A DNA stretch of 64,000 nucleotides from Hevea brasiliensis (Eukaryota > Streptophyta > Magnoliopsida > Malpighiales > Euphorbiaceae): contig NC_079510.1 of assembly GCF_030052815.1 (NCBI RefSeq), positions 50,868,725 to 50,932,724 of the forward strand. The letters run 5' to 3'. Every line of letters begins with the position of its first letter. Within the stretch, counting starts at the first letter, position 1. The position numbers were made by a program, and so were the translations under genes. The notes below the pieces were generated by a model. It made no database searches. It saw only the letters and a list, made by a program, of their open reading frames with translations, and was not told where the DNA came from. Of this stretch, positions 1 to 14,461 are shown in pieces.

Positions 1-1142
1 CTGAAATTACCATTTTGTTCTCTTAAGGCATTGTATTTCTTCATTGCTCTCCTCCTTAGAAAACAAATGCCCAGGGCCAGTAGCACCAAGGATATAACTA
101 CGGGAATAATAATGGCAGCAACTATCTGTACTGAGATCTGTCTTTTTCCTGCATACAGTATAAAAGAAAGATTGAAAATTACCCATTTTGAAACAATATT
201 TGTTTTACTAAAGCCAATTCAAACGACCTAATTGTTCCTTCAATTCTTATTTGTTTTAGGTGGGCTTCCTAATCTAATCCAGAAGTCTTCAAGAACCAGA
301 TAATGGTTCTCATATTTTTAACAAAAAGGGAAAAAACTTGAAGAAAAAGAAGTACCTTTACCTTTTGTTGTTGAAGGTGAGGGTACTGGAACAGTGGTAT
401 TGACTCGGTAGAACGGAAACAGTTCGTACCTAATAACACAGCTTGGAAGCAGAATCTTTCCACCTCGTTTCCCAATGCAGCACATGGGAAGACCAGCTAT
501 TGCAGATTGAAAACATCTATTGCAAAGGTACTCAGAGAGATCTGGCGTGCACTGCACTAGACTGTAAAGTGTTTCAGAACTCGTAAACTTTTCTTCATCA
601 GTTGCAAACTTTTTAACGGATTGTTCAGATGCTGCTTTTGAAGCTAAACTGTTCATTGTACTGGCTAACAACTGATTGAAGCGCTCTGGTTCCGTAACAT
701 TCTGTGGATCAGGCAAATCAAAGCCAGGCACTTCTCTGATGATGGAGAAGATAGACTGGTTATTATAACGTAATAAACATTCTTCATACCAAATATAAGA
801 TTCCTTTTCTTTGGGGCAGCGGCGGATTATCTCTTTGGCTGCTGTGTCCACGCATTCTTTACAGGCAACTGGAGAGAGGTCGCCACGGCAGAGAAAGAGA
901 CCGTACACAACATCAGGGGGTTCTCTGCCAGCAGAAAAGTTGTAGAATCCATTGCTGCTTGTGGCGTTGGAGGCAAGAGCGGAGAGAACGGAGTTGAGAT
1001 TGGCCTGGTAAGTGCTATTGGGGGTGAAAATAGTTGTATTTGTGCAATAGTGGACGCTGTAAGTAGGGGCTGCTGCACTGGTTGGGCAAAGCAAGTAAAG
1101 CATGAAAATCAACACAAGGATCGTGAAGAGCAAGCGAAGCAT
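1..1142 (-). CDS. Cysteine-rich receptor-like kinase A, 5' part (runs off the window)
   Basis: Two exons are visible on the minus strand: exon 1 at 1142-362 and exon 2 from 148 past the window edge. Exon 1 encodes a signal peptide (hydrophobic run within residues 1-24) and two DUF26/Gnk2 domains, each with the C-X8-C-X2-C signature (CRGDLSPVACKEC and CTPDLSEYLCNRC). Exon 1 ends AAAG/GTAAAG and exon 2 starts after gcag. Together they keep the frame and lead into a membrane span (QIVAAIIIPVVISLVLLALG) followed by basic stop-transfer residues. By family knowledge the product is a plasma-membrane receptor kinase; its kinase exons lie outside the window. The ATG at 1142 is chosen because the signal peptide follows directly. 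No breaks are seen. It is in tandem, on the same strand, with CRK B. Confidence 0.9.
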
Positions 1143-1646
1143 TTCGGATGATTATTGATTAATGTCAATTTTCTTTCAGAAGTAATGTAAATCCAGTTTT
1201 TTCTTTGTTCTAATTCCTTAATTCATGGTTCCCTATTTTTGTATTTTGCGGTGAGAGAGAGAGAGAGAGGGAAGGGATCAGGAAAGGACTGAAGCAAACT
1301 TGCAAGTGGAACCCAAATTGTCTTGACCTGTGACCTGACCTGACCTGACGTTGAAGGTGATAGTTTCTACGACGTTTTGAATCTTCTGGAGGCAAGTGGA
1401 GGGTGCGGTTTGAATTTTCTCGACGCAAGTGGAGGGTGCGGCCCACGCTATAAAGTGAAACCTTGCTATGCTGTTGCAATCATGGAGGTTGACGAGATAC
1501 ACAACCTTGATAAAAGGAATCTTCCGATTGGTCGATTAAGAACCCAAATCTCAAGCCAAGCCATAGTGCCAGATATTTCATCAAGAAAATTGTTTGTGGG
1601 GCCAAAAATCTTGACTATTGCTCCTTGAGAAAGGTTAGCTGCTGGT
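1143..1646. other. 5' flank of CRK A with small simple repeats
   Basis: This should hold the CRK A promoter. It contains a GA microsatellite (about 1252-1269), a TGACC pentamer run (about 1325-1349) and two near-identical 34-bp copies around 1375-1441, each ending gcaagtggagggtgcgg. No coding region could be supported; the short ORFs here follow the repeats. Confidence 0.6.
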
Positions 1647-2665
1647 CGGGTTGGCCACGGAACTGTCCTCTATGACTTTTGAATCGTCAATTCAAGTTTA
1701 ATAAAATTATAAATTTAAATCAAATAATTATAGGATGAGTTGAAAGACGACCCGTGAATTATCAATTTCAATTCAAGTACTGATTTAAAATAATTTGAAA
1801 GAAAATTAAAAAAAAAGATGGTTTGATATGATTTTGAGGATAAAAGTGATTTAAGAATGGTTTAAGAGTGATTTAGATAAAAAAATTTTATTGATTTAAA
1901 ATTTAAGTTATATTTATAAAATTATTTTAATTTGTTTTAGAAATTTTTTAATTAAAATAAGAGGAGAAAAAAATAAAAATAACTTATTTTTAAGAAAAAT
2001 TTAATAAGTAAAGACTTGAATTTATATAAAAATTGAAAATAAAATTAATTTTTTTAAAAAAATTAAAAATAAGTGCTTAAATTTAATTTTATCTATGTAT
2101 TCCTTTAAAATTTAGAGGAATCAAAATTTTTCGTTGCCATGTTTTTAAAAATTTTATGATAATTGATAATTAAAACAGTGTAAAAGAGAAAAAAATTAAA
2201 ATAGATGATATTGAAAATTTTATTAAAGATATAAAATAATAATAGAGTAATTGAGATAGTATTAAAAATTTCATTAATTATATAAATTAATAAAGTAGGA
2301 GAATTATAAGAGTACTAAGAATTAAAAGGAGTGTAAAAAATAATTATTTAGAAAATTTGAGAGAAATTAAAAGAGTATTAAGAATTAAAGAGAATATAGA
2401 AAATAATTGTGTAAATAATTAATGATATATATAAATGAATTAGGAGTGGAGTGAGGTATTTATTGAATTTTTTTGTATTTACCGATTTGATCCAGTTTAG
2501 AATCGTCAATTCAATCTCATTCGAAACCGTCAATTCACAATCTTTAAAAAATATGAACCTGAATCAAACAACAAAATGATAATTTCAATCCAATTTAAAA
2601 TTCATTCTGATTTTAATTGAATTAATTTCAATTCAATTCTGATTGAAATCGGGCAGTGACCACCC
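1647..2665. mobile_element. MITE-like insertion of about 1 kb flanked by 12-bp direct repeats
   Basis: The stretch is flanked by perfect 12-bp direct repeats, ttagctgctggt, at 1635-1646 and 2666-2677. Its ends are imperfectly inverted (gggttggccacgg at the left; the reverse complement of the right end reads gggtggtcactgcc). The interior is very AT-rich and has no ORF. Words of the type gaatcgtcaattcaa occur near both ends. Short imperfect terminal inverted repeats and no coding capacity suggest a non-autonomous DNA transposon. The flanking repeat is longer than the 8 bp of hAT and slightly longer than the 9-11 bp of Mutator, so the superfamily is open. Confidence 0.6.
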
Positions 2666-2677
2666 TTAGCTGCTGGT

Positions 2678-3513
2678 GTGACGTTTTCCACACGGTGGTT
2701 TCTTGATTTCAACGAAGCTGGTGAAATCCAGTGGATTTTGTATACGCGCAGGAATATACTGAAATTTATGTAAAAAGATAATAATAATAATAATAATTTT
2801 CTTGCTCAAATGTGCTAAACCAATAGCTCATTCAAGACACCGAATTAAAATATACAAGTTCTCATTTTTGTGGGTTAAAATATACCATTCTAAACTGTAG
2901 GAGTAGTTTGATGTCTATCCTCAATTTCATATTTTTTTTAATAAAATCCCATAGTTTTAATTTTATTATAGAAAATTTACATTAAAAAAATTGTCCATCT
3001 TACTTGTAAGAATTGTCCATCTAGAGAGAACTGAGACCCTGAGAGTTCTTTCTGATCTAGCCGCCGGACGCTGAAAAAGCAAGACCCGCCTCCACTCACA
3101 AGCCCTCGTCCATCAAAATTAAATTTTTTTTTTTTTAAAGAGAGTTAAAATAATAAATTTTTTTCTTTATTATAAGGCAGACGGATATTTCTAAATCAAA
3201 ATTAAAGTAAGAGATTTTAAACAACAAAATGAAGTTAAACAACTTAAAACTACCTCAAAAGTTAAATAACATATGATATAATTTACCCCAATTTTGTGCC
3301 TAATCTGCGTCTCTATTGAGAACTTTTCCCTTTTCAAGACCTGAGATAACAGCGTTACATTTCATCTCATTATATGGGAAAGGCATAATATCACATACAT
3401 TTTCCAATTCTGTTGCGACAAAAACCATATATGGTTTTTCCAAATAAAAGTTTTCAGAAAATAGTACAATTCAAAAGCTTATTAATTCTGTGTGAGCCTA
3501 TATTTGCTCATTT
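2678..3513. other. Spacer between CRK A flank and CRK B 3' end
   Basis: AT-rich non-coding sequence with a short ATA microsatellite (about 2778-2797) and poly-T/poly-A tracts. The part adjoining 3514 should contain the 3' UTR of CRK B. Nothing else could be supported. Confidence 0.5.
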
Positions 3514-6169
<2,656 letters not shown>

Positions 6170-6319
6170 TTCTTGATTACTGGTTTCCTCTTCCTCTCGC
6201 TCCCTTTTATGTTAGCTCGTGTCAAGGGATACAATTTTTTTTTTTTTTTAACCTTTCTTAAAATTAATTATTCTTCTGTGAGTGAAGACGTATACATACT
6301 GTGATTTAGTTAGTGTTAG
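6170..6319 (-). promoter_or_regulatory. Residual 5' flank of CRK B, cut by retroelement 1
   Basis: Only 150 bp separate the CRK B start codon from the target-site duplication of element 1. The piece contains a poly-T run and no convincing TATA box. Anything further upstream was moved beyond position 32064 by the insertion. Confidence 0.6.
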
Positions 6320-6324
6320 GGGTA
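6320..6324. repeat. Target-site duplication of element 1, left copy (gggta)
   Basis: gggta directly precedes the LTR start and is repeated exactly at 32060-32064, after the 3' LTR. This shows one insertion with both ends preserved. Confidence 0.92.
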
Positions 6325-7924
6325 TGATGCATATATTTTGCATAGTCATTTAGGTCTAATTTCACAATCATTTTATTTGGTTATTAGTCATTTTTAGCTA
6401 ATTTCATTAGTTATTTAGTTAGTTTTCCATAATTGTCAACTTTGGATTAATTTGTAATTTTTGCTTTGTTTTGTAGGAAAAATGGTGTTTTTGAAGGACT
6501 AAAGAGAATTTTGCCATTGAGGAGTGTCTTCTACAGCAAAAAGATGTCAAAAGCAAGTTTTCAAGCTAAAATATGCATAGACCAAATCATGCATAACTTG
6601 CATGATAAGCTATGCTGCATAAGGAGGAAGAACATCGCTCAGAATCCAAATTAAATGTGCATAAGGAGATCGCATAGCTTATGCACATTCTCACCTCCCT
6701 TATGCAGATTCACGAAATTGTGCATAACCTATGCACTAAGTCATGCAAACCGCATAAGTGACCCAGTAATCATGAATCGCATAAGGGATCAGATAACTTA
6801 TGCGATCCACTTATGCAAATCCCATAAAGAGTTCATTAATGAGTGAGAAGATTCCCTTAATGTATTCCTCCTAGAACATACTATTTTAGGGCTCCATGTC
6901 GAAAAATGCTATATATAGTCCCATTTTCTCATTTTAGAAAAAGGCAAGGAGCAAAGAAAGAAAGGAGGAGGCTAAGCGTAATTTGAGGAGTCATTTTCAC
7001 CTTCCACACCATTTTTAACCAAGATTTGCATTTCTTCCTTCCTTTACATTTTTCCACATTTCTAGTGTTTAATTTCTTACTTCTTAGCTTAGATTAAAGC
7101 TTTATTTCCATTTAAACTCATCATAGCTTGTAAGCATTATGGATAGTGAGTAGTTTACTTTTGATTCGGAGTAAGGGTTGTAATATTTGAGATATTTTGT
7201 GGATTTTGATTGGGTAATCCATATTTTGTGGTCTTAATGAGTTTTATTCATTTCTTGTATGCTTAATGACATGCTTAATGTAGGATCCCATTGAGTAATG
7301 TTCTTAATCCATGGTTGAAGCAATCGAAAGGAGAAGGCCTTGTGATAGATAATCAGAAATTGAACTTAATTAACTTAGACCTAGAAATAGGCTAAGGATT
7401 AAGAGGATTCACAGATTAATTAAGGAACTTAATGGGTCTTAATTAATTCTAACTCCACGAAAGTAGGATTAGTTTGATTAAGGCACTCTTTGTCTCACTC
7501 GAAAGGGAATTCAAAGGATTTAAGAATTAATCTCCTTAAAACTCATAAGTTTCATAAGATTGGACAACCAATTTAAAATCCCAAAATAGCTCGAATATGA
7601 AACCGAACTCCTAATCATCTTTTTACCATTGTTAATTTCTAATCGAATTTAATCATTTGCCAATTTAAATATTGCCATATCTGAACTTGCTTATTTCTAT
7701 TTGATGCAATTTTAGTTTAATTAATACATTTTTGAATAGAATATTAATTTTGCACATTTAGATTTCATACTCCATTACCCATTAATTCATCATTTTAATC
7801 TCATAAATACTTCAATTTAGTCAACTTTTATATCGAAAATTCAATCATTAACACAACTCCTCGTGGAATCGATATTTTTCTATACTACTTGTACGACCCG
7901 TGCACTTGCGGTTGGGACGCATCA
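6325..7924 (+). repeat. Element 1 5' LTR
   Basis: Direct repeat of 30449-32059, with TG..CA ends. Most of the LTR is identical to the 3' copy. Differences concentrate at about 6540-6850 and recur at CTG/CAG positions. A TATA box (TATATATA) is at 6910-6917. Upstream of it, at about 6570-6830, lies a cluster of GCATAAG/CTTATGC words forming many small inverted repeats. Confidence 0.92.
6910..6917 (+). promoter_or_regulatory. Probable TATA box of the element 1 5' LTR
   Basis: TATATATA in a GC-richer context, about 585 bp into the LTR; the 3' LTR has the same box at 31038-31045. The purine-rich stretch downstream would start the transcript. Confidence 0.65.
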
Positions 7925-7930
7925 AGTTTT

Positions 7931-7948
7931 TGGCGCCGTTGCCGGGGA
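7931..7948 (+). other. Element 1 primer-binding site (tRNA-Asp)
   Basis: tggcgccgttgccgggga is an exact complement of the 3' end of plant tRNA-Asp including CCA, starting six bases after the LTR. Use of tRNA-Asp is typical of Athila/Calypso-type elements. Confidence 0.88.
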
Positions 7949-8034
7949 GTTGTTTGTTTAAGATTGAATTCTTGATTATTTTAGTTGTTTTTAGTTTTAT
8001 CTTTTCTATCTTTTCATTTTGTGTTTGTTTGTTC

Positions 8035-8046
8035 TTTTTCAGGTAC
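8035..8046 (+). promoter_or_regulatory. Acceptor-like motif before gag, element 1
   Basis: tttttcaggtac lies just upstream of the gag ATG at 8058. The same motif sits at the same place in element 2 (20612-20623) and element 3 (48108-48119). It looks like a polypyrimidine tract plus a 3' splice site. Splicing is inferred only. Confidence 0.4.
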
Positions 8047-8057
8047 TTTAATCTTTT

Positions 8058-9600
8058 ATGAGAAGAGCTAGAAGCTCAAGTGACACAACCTTACTGTTTA
8101 ATCCTGAAATTGAGAAATTTTATAAGGCCAACAAGAAAGAAACCAGAAGAAGGAAGGAAGCTTCGAGAGAAACTGAATTAGAAGCAGATATGGCTGATGA
8201 AAGAATTAGAATTGGTGTTGGTAATGCTGGAAATGGTCAAAACAATGAAAATGAAGCCCAAGGGGAAGAAGTTGTTAATGCAAACGTGCCTAGGGGGAGT
8301 ATGATGGATCATGCTTTTCCTCGTTTTGATGACTTGAGAGAGAGCATAGCAAGACCAAGGATTGATGCGAACAGTTACAAAATAGATTTTGGAGTTCTTC
8401 AAATGATCCAAAACTCTCAATTTGGAGGACATCCTTCTGAAAATCCACACACACACCTGAAGAAGTTTGCTATGATTTGCGACATGCAAAAACAACCTGG
8501 AGTGTCTGATGATGCAGCAAGATTGAAGCTATTCCCATTCTCTTTGAAAGATAGAGCATTGGATTGGCTTGATTCTTTACCTCACAACTCCATTACAAAT
8601 TGGGAGCAACTAACTGATGCATTTCTTGCACAATATTTTCCACTGAAAACTCAAGAGCCGAGGAATCAAATGACGACTTTTCGGACCAAGAGAAGATGAA
8701 ACTCTCTATGAATCATGGATGAGATGGAAGGAATTAGAGAGATTATGCCCACATCATGCCATTCCAAAATGGATGATAAATCAGAATTTCTACACAAATG
8801 TCACTCCTGCAATCAGAGGAATTATTGATGCTCAAATAGGAGGAGAATTTATTATAAAGCATGAAGATGAAGCTTATGAGTTATTAGAGAAAATTGCAAA
8901 GAATACTCATCTTTGGAGTAGTCCAAGAGGACCACCCAACTCGTAAAAGGCAAGTCACTGGAATGTATGATCTTGATCCATTCAACATGATTAATGCAAA
9001 GTTTGATGCACTTACAAATGTCCTTGCTAAGAAGATGGAAGATTTGAGTATGTTGGTTAGTTCAACATCATCACCGGAAGTTCACAACAAGTGGCTTATG
9101 CAGAGGAAACTACCACCGTGGAGTAGATTATGGAGAACAAGCGGATATGTTGGTAATTATGAAAACAAGCAAATGGGGAATCCTTATTCTCAAACTTACA
9201 ATCCAAATTGGAGGAATCATCCCAACTTTTCATGGGGCAATCAGCAAAATCAAGTTCAAAATCGAATTTTCAACCACAACAAAGAGTCAAGTACCATATC
9301 AGCAAAATAGGCAACCATTGCCCAATTTTCACAGAAAAATATGAACCCTCCACCAAAACAAAGAAGAACGAAATTCCACCATCAAGCTTTATTGCAACAG
9401 ATTCTTGCCAACCAAAATAAGCATGATGAGGAGATGAGAGAGGTGAAAGCAAGGCTGGAACAAATGCAAACACACAGAATCTTTGGAAAACCAGATTGCA
9501 CAACAAGCATCTTCCTCAAGTGCCAAATCTTTTGGAAAGCTTCCAAGTCAACCAGAAAATCCAAGAGAGCATTGTCAAGCTATTACTTTAAGAAGTGGTA
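8058..9600 (+). pseudogene. Element 1 gag, frameshifted
   Basis: It opens with an ATG and a basic N-terminus like those of elements 2 and 3 (serine-rich start, then FNPEIEKF). The retrotransposon Gag core is readable through 8699 (HAFPRFDDLRES, SQFGGHPSENPHTHL, LFPFSLKDRALDWL). A frameshift near 8680-8700 moves the reading to 8719-8946, and another near 8925 to 8894-9310. Compared with the intact frame of element 2, single bases are lost or gained. The product would be the capsid-like protein of the virus-like particle; here it cannot be made whole. Confidence 0.85.
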
Positions 9601-12600
9601 AAGTTATAAATGATGAGAAGAGTGAAACAAGTGAGAAGAGAGAAATGAAAAAGGAACGATGAGAGTGAAAAACAAGAAAGTGCGAGAAAAATGTAAGGAG
9701 AAATTTGAAGAAAAGAAGAGAAATATATACCTCCCGAGCCCTACAAGCCACAACTTCCCTTTCCACAAAGATTTCACAAAGCCAAGCTTGATAGGCAATT
9801 TGGGAAGTTCTTAGAGGTTTTGAAGAAGCTTTACATAAATGTGCCTTTGTTGATGCTCTTTCACAAATGCCCTCTTATGCAAAATTCTTGAAAGAAATTC
9901 TCTCAAACAAGAGAAAACTTGAAGATGATGAAACCGTAGCTTTGATGTAAGAATGTAGTGCTATCCTCCAAAGGAAACTTCCTCCAAAGCTTAAGGATCC
10001 AGGAGTTTTTCAATTCCATGCCACATTGGAGAGTCTTGTTCTACAAAAGCTCTATGTGATTTAGGGGCAGTGTTAGCCTTATGCCCCTTTCTATCTATGA
10101 GAAGCTCAACATGGGAGATCTAAAGCCAACCCACATTTCTCTTGATTAATGACAGAACAATCAAGTATCTGAAGGGATTTTGGAGAATGTGCCCTCAAGG
10201 TTGGAAAGTTCTATATACTGCTGACTTTGTCATCTTGGACATGGAGGAAGATTCCAATATTCCAATTATATTAGGGAGACCCTTTCTAGCTACAGCAGGA
10301 GAATTGATTGATGTGAAAGGAGAAAAGCTTACTCTTAGGGTTGGTGAAGAGCAATTAATTTTCAATATTAATAACTCTATGAAGAAGCATCATTCTGAAG
10401 CTGATACTTGCTTGAGAGTTGATATTATTGATAAGCTGGTTGAAGAACACTTCAGGAAGAAATATCCGTAAGATCCACTTGAAAATTGTTTGGTTCATGG
10501 AGGAGGCATAGACTATGACAACCCTCATGAAGTCGCATATACTCAACACTTAGAGGGAAGTCCACCATTCATTTCTCGCTCCAGCTTTTCAACTCATACA
10601 AAAGGAAAAAGCAGAATTAAGCAATCATCATTCAAGGAAGAAGATGCACCTAAGGTAGAACTTAAGCAACTTCCTTCTCACTGTGTATGAATTTCTTGGC
10701 ACTAATAACACTTATCCAAAGAATTGTAAATGCAAACTTGAGTACTTTAGAAGTTGATAAGTTGTTAAGAGTGTTGAGACAATTTAGGAAAGTTTTGGGA
10801 TACACCATAGATGACATTAAGGAATAAGCCCACACTTTTGCATGCATAGAATCAGTTTGGAAGAAAATTGTAAACCATCTATTGAACATCAAAGGAGGTT
10901 AAACCCAAATATGAAAGAAGTTGTTAAAAGGAAATTTTGAAGTTGCTTGATGCAGGATCATATATCCCATCTCGCATAAGACTTGGGTGAGCCAGGTACA
11001 TGTTGTCCCAAAAAGGGTGGAATGACGGTGGTAAAAATGAAAATAATGAATTAATTCCCACTAGAACGGTGACTAGTTGGCGAATGTGCATAGATTACAG
11101 AAAATTAAATGTTGCCACTAGAAAAGATCATTTTCCACTTCCTTCATTGATCAAATGTTGGAAAGACTAGCTAGGCATTCTTACTTTTGCTATTTAGATG
11201 GATATTCAGTTTTTTTCAAATCCCTATCCATCCAAATGATCAAGAGAAACCACTTTTACTTGTCCATATGGAACCTTTGCTTATAGAAGGATGCCATTTG
11301 GGTTGTGTAATGCACCACCACTTTTCAGAGGTGCATGATGGCAATCTTCTCGATTTCATTGAAGACATAATGGAGGTTTTTATGGACGATTTTTCATTTA
11401 TGGATCTTCATTTGATATATGCTTGGCTAACCTTTCTAAAATTTTGCAATGATGTGCGAATCGACCTTGTGTTAAATCTGGGAAAAGTGTCATTTCATGG
11501 TTCAGAAGGGATAGTGCTTGGACATTTGGTGTCTAACAGAGGAATAGAGGTTGATAAAGCCAAAGTTGAAGTGATAGAGAAGATGGCTCCTCCTACCAAT
11601 GTCAAGGGAATTCAAGTTTCCTAGGACATGCCGGGTTCTCTGACGCTTTATTAAGGATTTTTCTAAAATAGCTAAACCTTTGTCTAATTTGTTAAGTAAT
11701 GACACACCATTTGAATTTGACCAAGAGTGTTTGGATGCCTTTTGCGAGTTGAAGCAAGCTCATCATCTTGCACCAATCATGCAACCACCGATTGGAGCCT
11801 ACCTTTTGAAATTATGTGTGATGCTAGCAACTATGCAATTGGGGCGTTTCTTGGTCAAAGAAAGGACAAAAGGCTTATGCTATTTATTATGCTAGTAGAA
11901 CAACGGATGAGGCTCAAATAAATTATGCAACAACCGAAAAGGAATTTTTGGCAATTGTCTTTGCATTGGAAAAGTTCGACCTTACATTATTGACTCAAAG
12001 GTAGTTATATTTTCAGATCATGCAGCCATCGTGTATTTGCTCAGAAAAGGAGGCCAAACCGAGGCTCATTAGGTGGATTCGATGCTACAAGAGTTTGATT
12101 TGGAGATTAGAGATAAGAAGGAGCTGAAAATGTAATTCTTGATAATCTTAGTAGGTTGAAATTGGATGGTGAAGAATTGGATGAAATCCCTATTGATGAG
12201 TTTTTCTTGGATGACCAACTTTTCTCTCTTGTTGCTAAACTACCTTGGTATGCAGACTTTGTGAATTATCTATCTTGTGGAGTTTTACCTCTAGGTATGA
12301 CATGGCAACAAAAGAAAAAGTTCTTGCATGAGGTGAAGTTTTATAGATGGGATGACCCTTTACTCTTTAGGAGATGTTGTGATGGTCTAATTAGAAGATG
12401 TATTCCTGAAGAGGAAATCCAGTATTTTGCATCATTGTCATGCTTCGATTATGGAGGACATTTTGGCATCTCTAAGACAGCTAGTAAAATTTTGCAAGCT
12501 GGTTTCTTTTGGCCAAATCTTTTAAGGATGTGAGGAAATTTGTGTTGGATTGTGATAAATGTCAAAGGAGTGGAAATTTGTCAAAAGAGATCAAATGCCC

Positions 12601-13553
12601 TGAATAATATTCTTGAAGTGGAATTATTTGATGTTTGGGAATAGATTTTATGGTGCCATTCCCTCCTTCATATAGTAATAGATACATCTTAGTTGGGGTT
12701 GACTATGTGTCAAAGTGGGTGGAAGCTATTGCAACTCCAACTAATGATGCTAGAGTGGTAGTAAAGTTTTTGAAAAAATTTGTCTTGAGCAGATTTGGAG
12801 CTCCTAGGGCTATAATTAGTGATGGGGGTTCCCATTTTTGTAATAAGCAATTTGAGAGCTTAATGAGGAAGTATGGTGTAGTGCACAAGATAGCTACTCC
12901 ATACCATCCTCAAACTTCAGGACAAGTTGAATTTTCTAACAGAGAGATCAAGCATATTTTGGAGAAAGCAAAGGAACAATTCTAGGAAAGATTGGTCTAT
13001 CAAACTAGATGATGCTTTATGGGCATATAGGATCGCCTACAAAACCCTATAGGAACTACTCCTTTAGGTTGGTGTATGGTAAGTCTTGTCATTTACCCGT
13101 GGAGCTAGAACACAGAGCATATTGGGCCATTCAAACCTTGAATTTTGATCTTAAGCAATTTGGTGAGAAAAGGTTGTTACAACTTAATGAGCTTGAGGAA
13201 TTGAGGATGGATGCTTATGAAAGTGCAGTATTTATAAAGAAAGAACTAAAGTTTGGCATGATAAGCATCTGAGGAAAAAGGAATTCAAAGAAGGTGATTC
13301 AGTTTTGTTGTTCAACTCAAGATTGAAATTGTTCCCTGGAAAACTCAAGTCAAGGTGGACTGGTCCATATAGAGTTTCTAAGGTTTTCCCTTATGGAGCA
13401 ATAGAAATTTGGAGTGAAAAATCTGGGAATTTTAAGGTCAATGGGCATAGATTGAAACATTACATAACTGGAGACCCAATACTAGGAGCAAGCTGTTACA
13501 AGCTCTCCAATCCCTCACCTCTTTTCAGTAAAATTCATGAAGAGTCCAGCTAA
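9600..13553 (+). pseudogene. Element 1 pol (PR-RT-RH-INT), multiply frameshifted
   Basis: Fragments in all three frames match the element 2 polyprotein in order: retropepsin region about 10030-10470 (with ILGRPFLATAGELIDVKGE), reverse transcriptase about 10840-11560 with the catalytic FMDD at 11380-11391, RNase H about 11780-12130, the integrase zinc-binding region about 12420-12610, the integrase core about 12630-12985 ([22 protein letters not shown], so the D, D and E positions are readable), and the post-integrase C-terminus 13009-13553. At least ten frame breaks are evident; many are single-base losses. Non-functional as read, although some breaks may be assembly errors (see findings). 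Confidence 0.85.
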
Positions 13554-13719
13554 GGACTATAAATTAGCTCTCTTGGGAGGCATCCCAAGTCCTTTTATTT
13601 TGCTTTTGTTGATTTACTTTCATTTTCATTAATTTTGTTTTTATCTTAAATCTCCCCAAATTCAATTTTTGACATTGTTAAATTTTGTCTCTTGTAGATG
13701 TAATTCACTGAAGAAAGGC

Positions 13720-14035
13720 TGGTGAACTGTTGGGAAAGTAATTCTTAACTTGAAAAAAATTTTGTCCTTCAAAAGAACTGATAAGTTTTTGCTGCATAAC
13801 CTGTGCAGGAGCTGCAGTCTGGTTTATGCAGAGGAATGTACATTCTGCAGCAAAAAGGGTGTCTGCAGCAAAATGGCTTATGTTTTTGATGAGGCTGGAT
13901 GTATTTAAATGGAGGAAGGTTGGTGAACTGCTGAAAGCTGCAATCTGGTTATTGCAAAGGAAAACTAAGTACATTCTGCAGAGCAGAAAAATAGAATCTG
14001 CAGCAGATCACTTGTGTTTTTGGTGAGGTTGGGTG
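13720..14035 (+). repeat. Two diverged copies of a CTGCAG-rich segment
   Basis: About 13725-13890 and 13915-14030 share an ordered series of words (ggtgaactg, gctgca.tctggtt, tacattctgcag, tctgcagca, tgtttttg.tgagg.tgg). This is a local tandem duplication in the untranslated stretch after pol. Confidence 0.55.
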
Positions 14036-14039
14036 AATA

Positions 14040-14460
14040 ATTTTCTAATATTTGTGCTTCAAATGATATTATGGTGGTAAGTGAGTCATTTTTTGCAGTT
14101 TCGAGCTCCTTTGGGGTTGTAGGATTCAAGGTAGAAATGTTGCATTTTTCTTGGCAAATCTTGGAGACTTCATTTCATCATGTGTGGTTAGATGCAACTT
14201 CATACAGATTTTTTTTATGGAGTTTTATGTACTGAATGTTGATTTGCAGAATTTGAGTCAAAATGGCATAGCTCTCAAAGGTCTTTTACGTAAAATCCAT
14301 TTTTACATGCTTGTGTGATGCACTTTTGATGAACTTTGAATATATTGATGTGTTTTTGATGAAAATTTCTCATGGTATGTGTTTCCTAGAATTATATTTC
14401 ATCATTCTCGGGTATTTTTCACACTTGCAATTCATGTTCTATTGCATTCTTGATTTTGTT
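14040..14460. other. Element 1 non-coding stretch after pol
   Basis: AT-rich DNA between the CTGCAG duplication and the palindromic array. The open frame at 14311-14559 has no recognisable content. Nothing else was seen. Confidence 0.5.
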
Positions 14461-14461
14461 G

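Noticed and set aside
1210..1628. Small ORFs on both strands upstream of CRK A
   Set aside because: They overlap each other across GA and TGACC repeats and show no domain.
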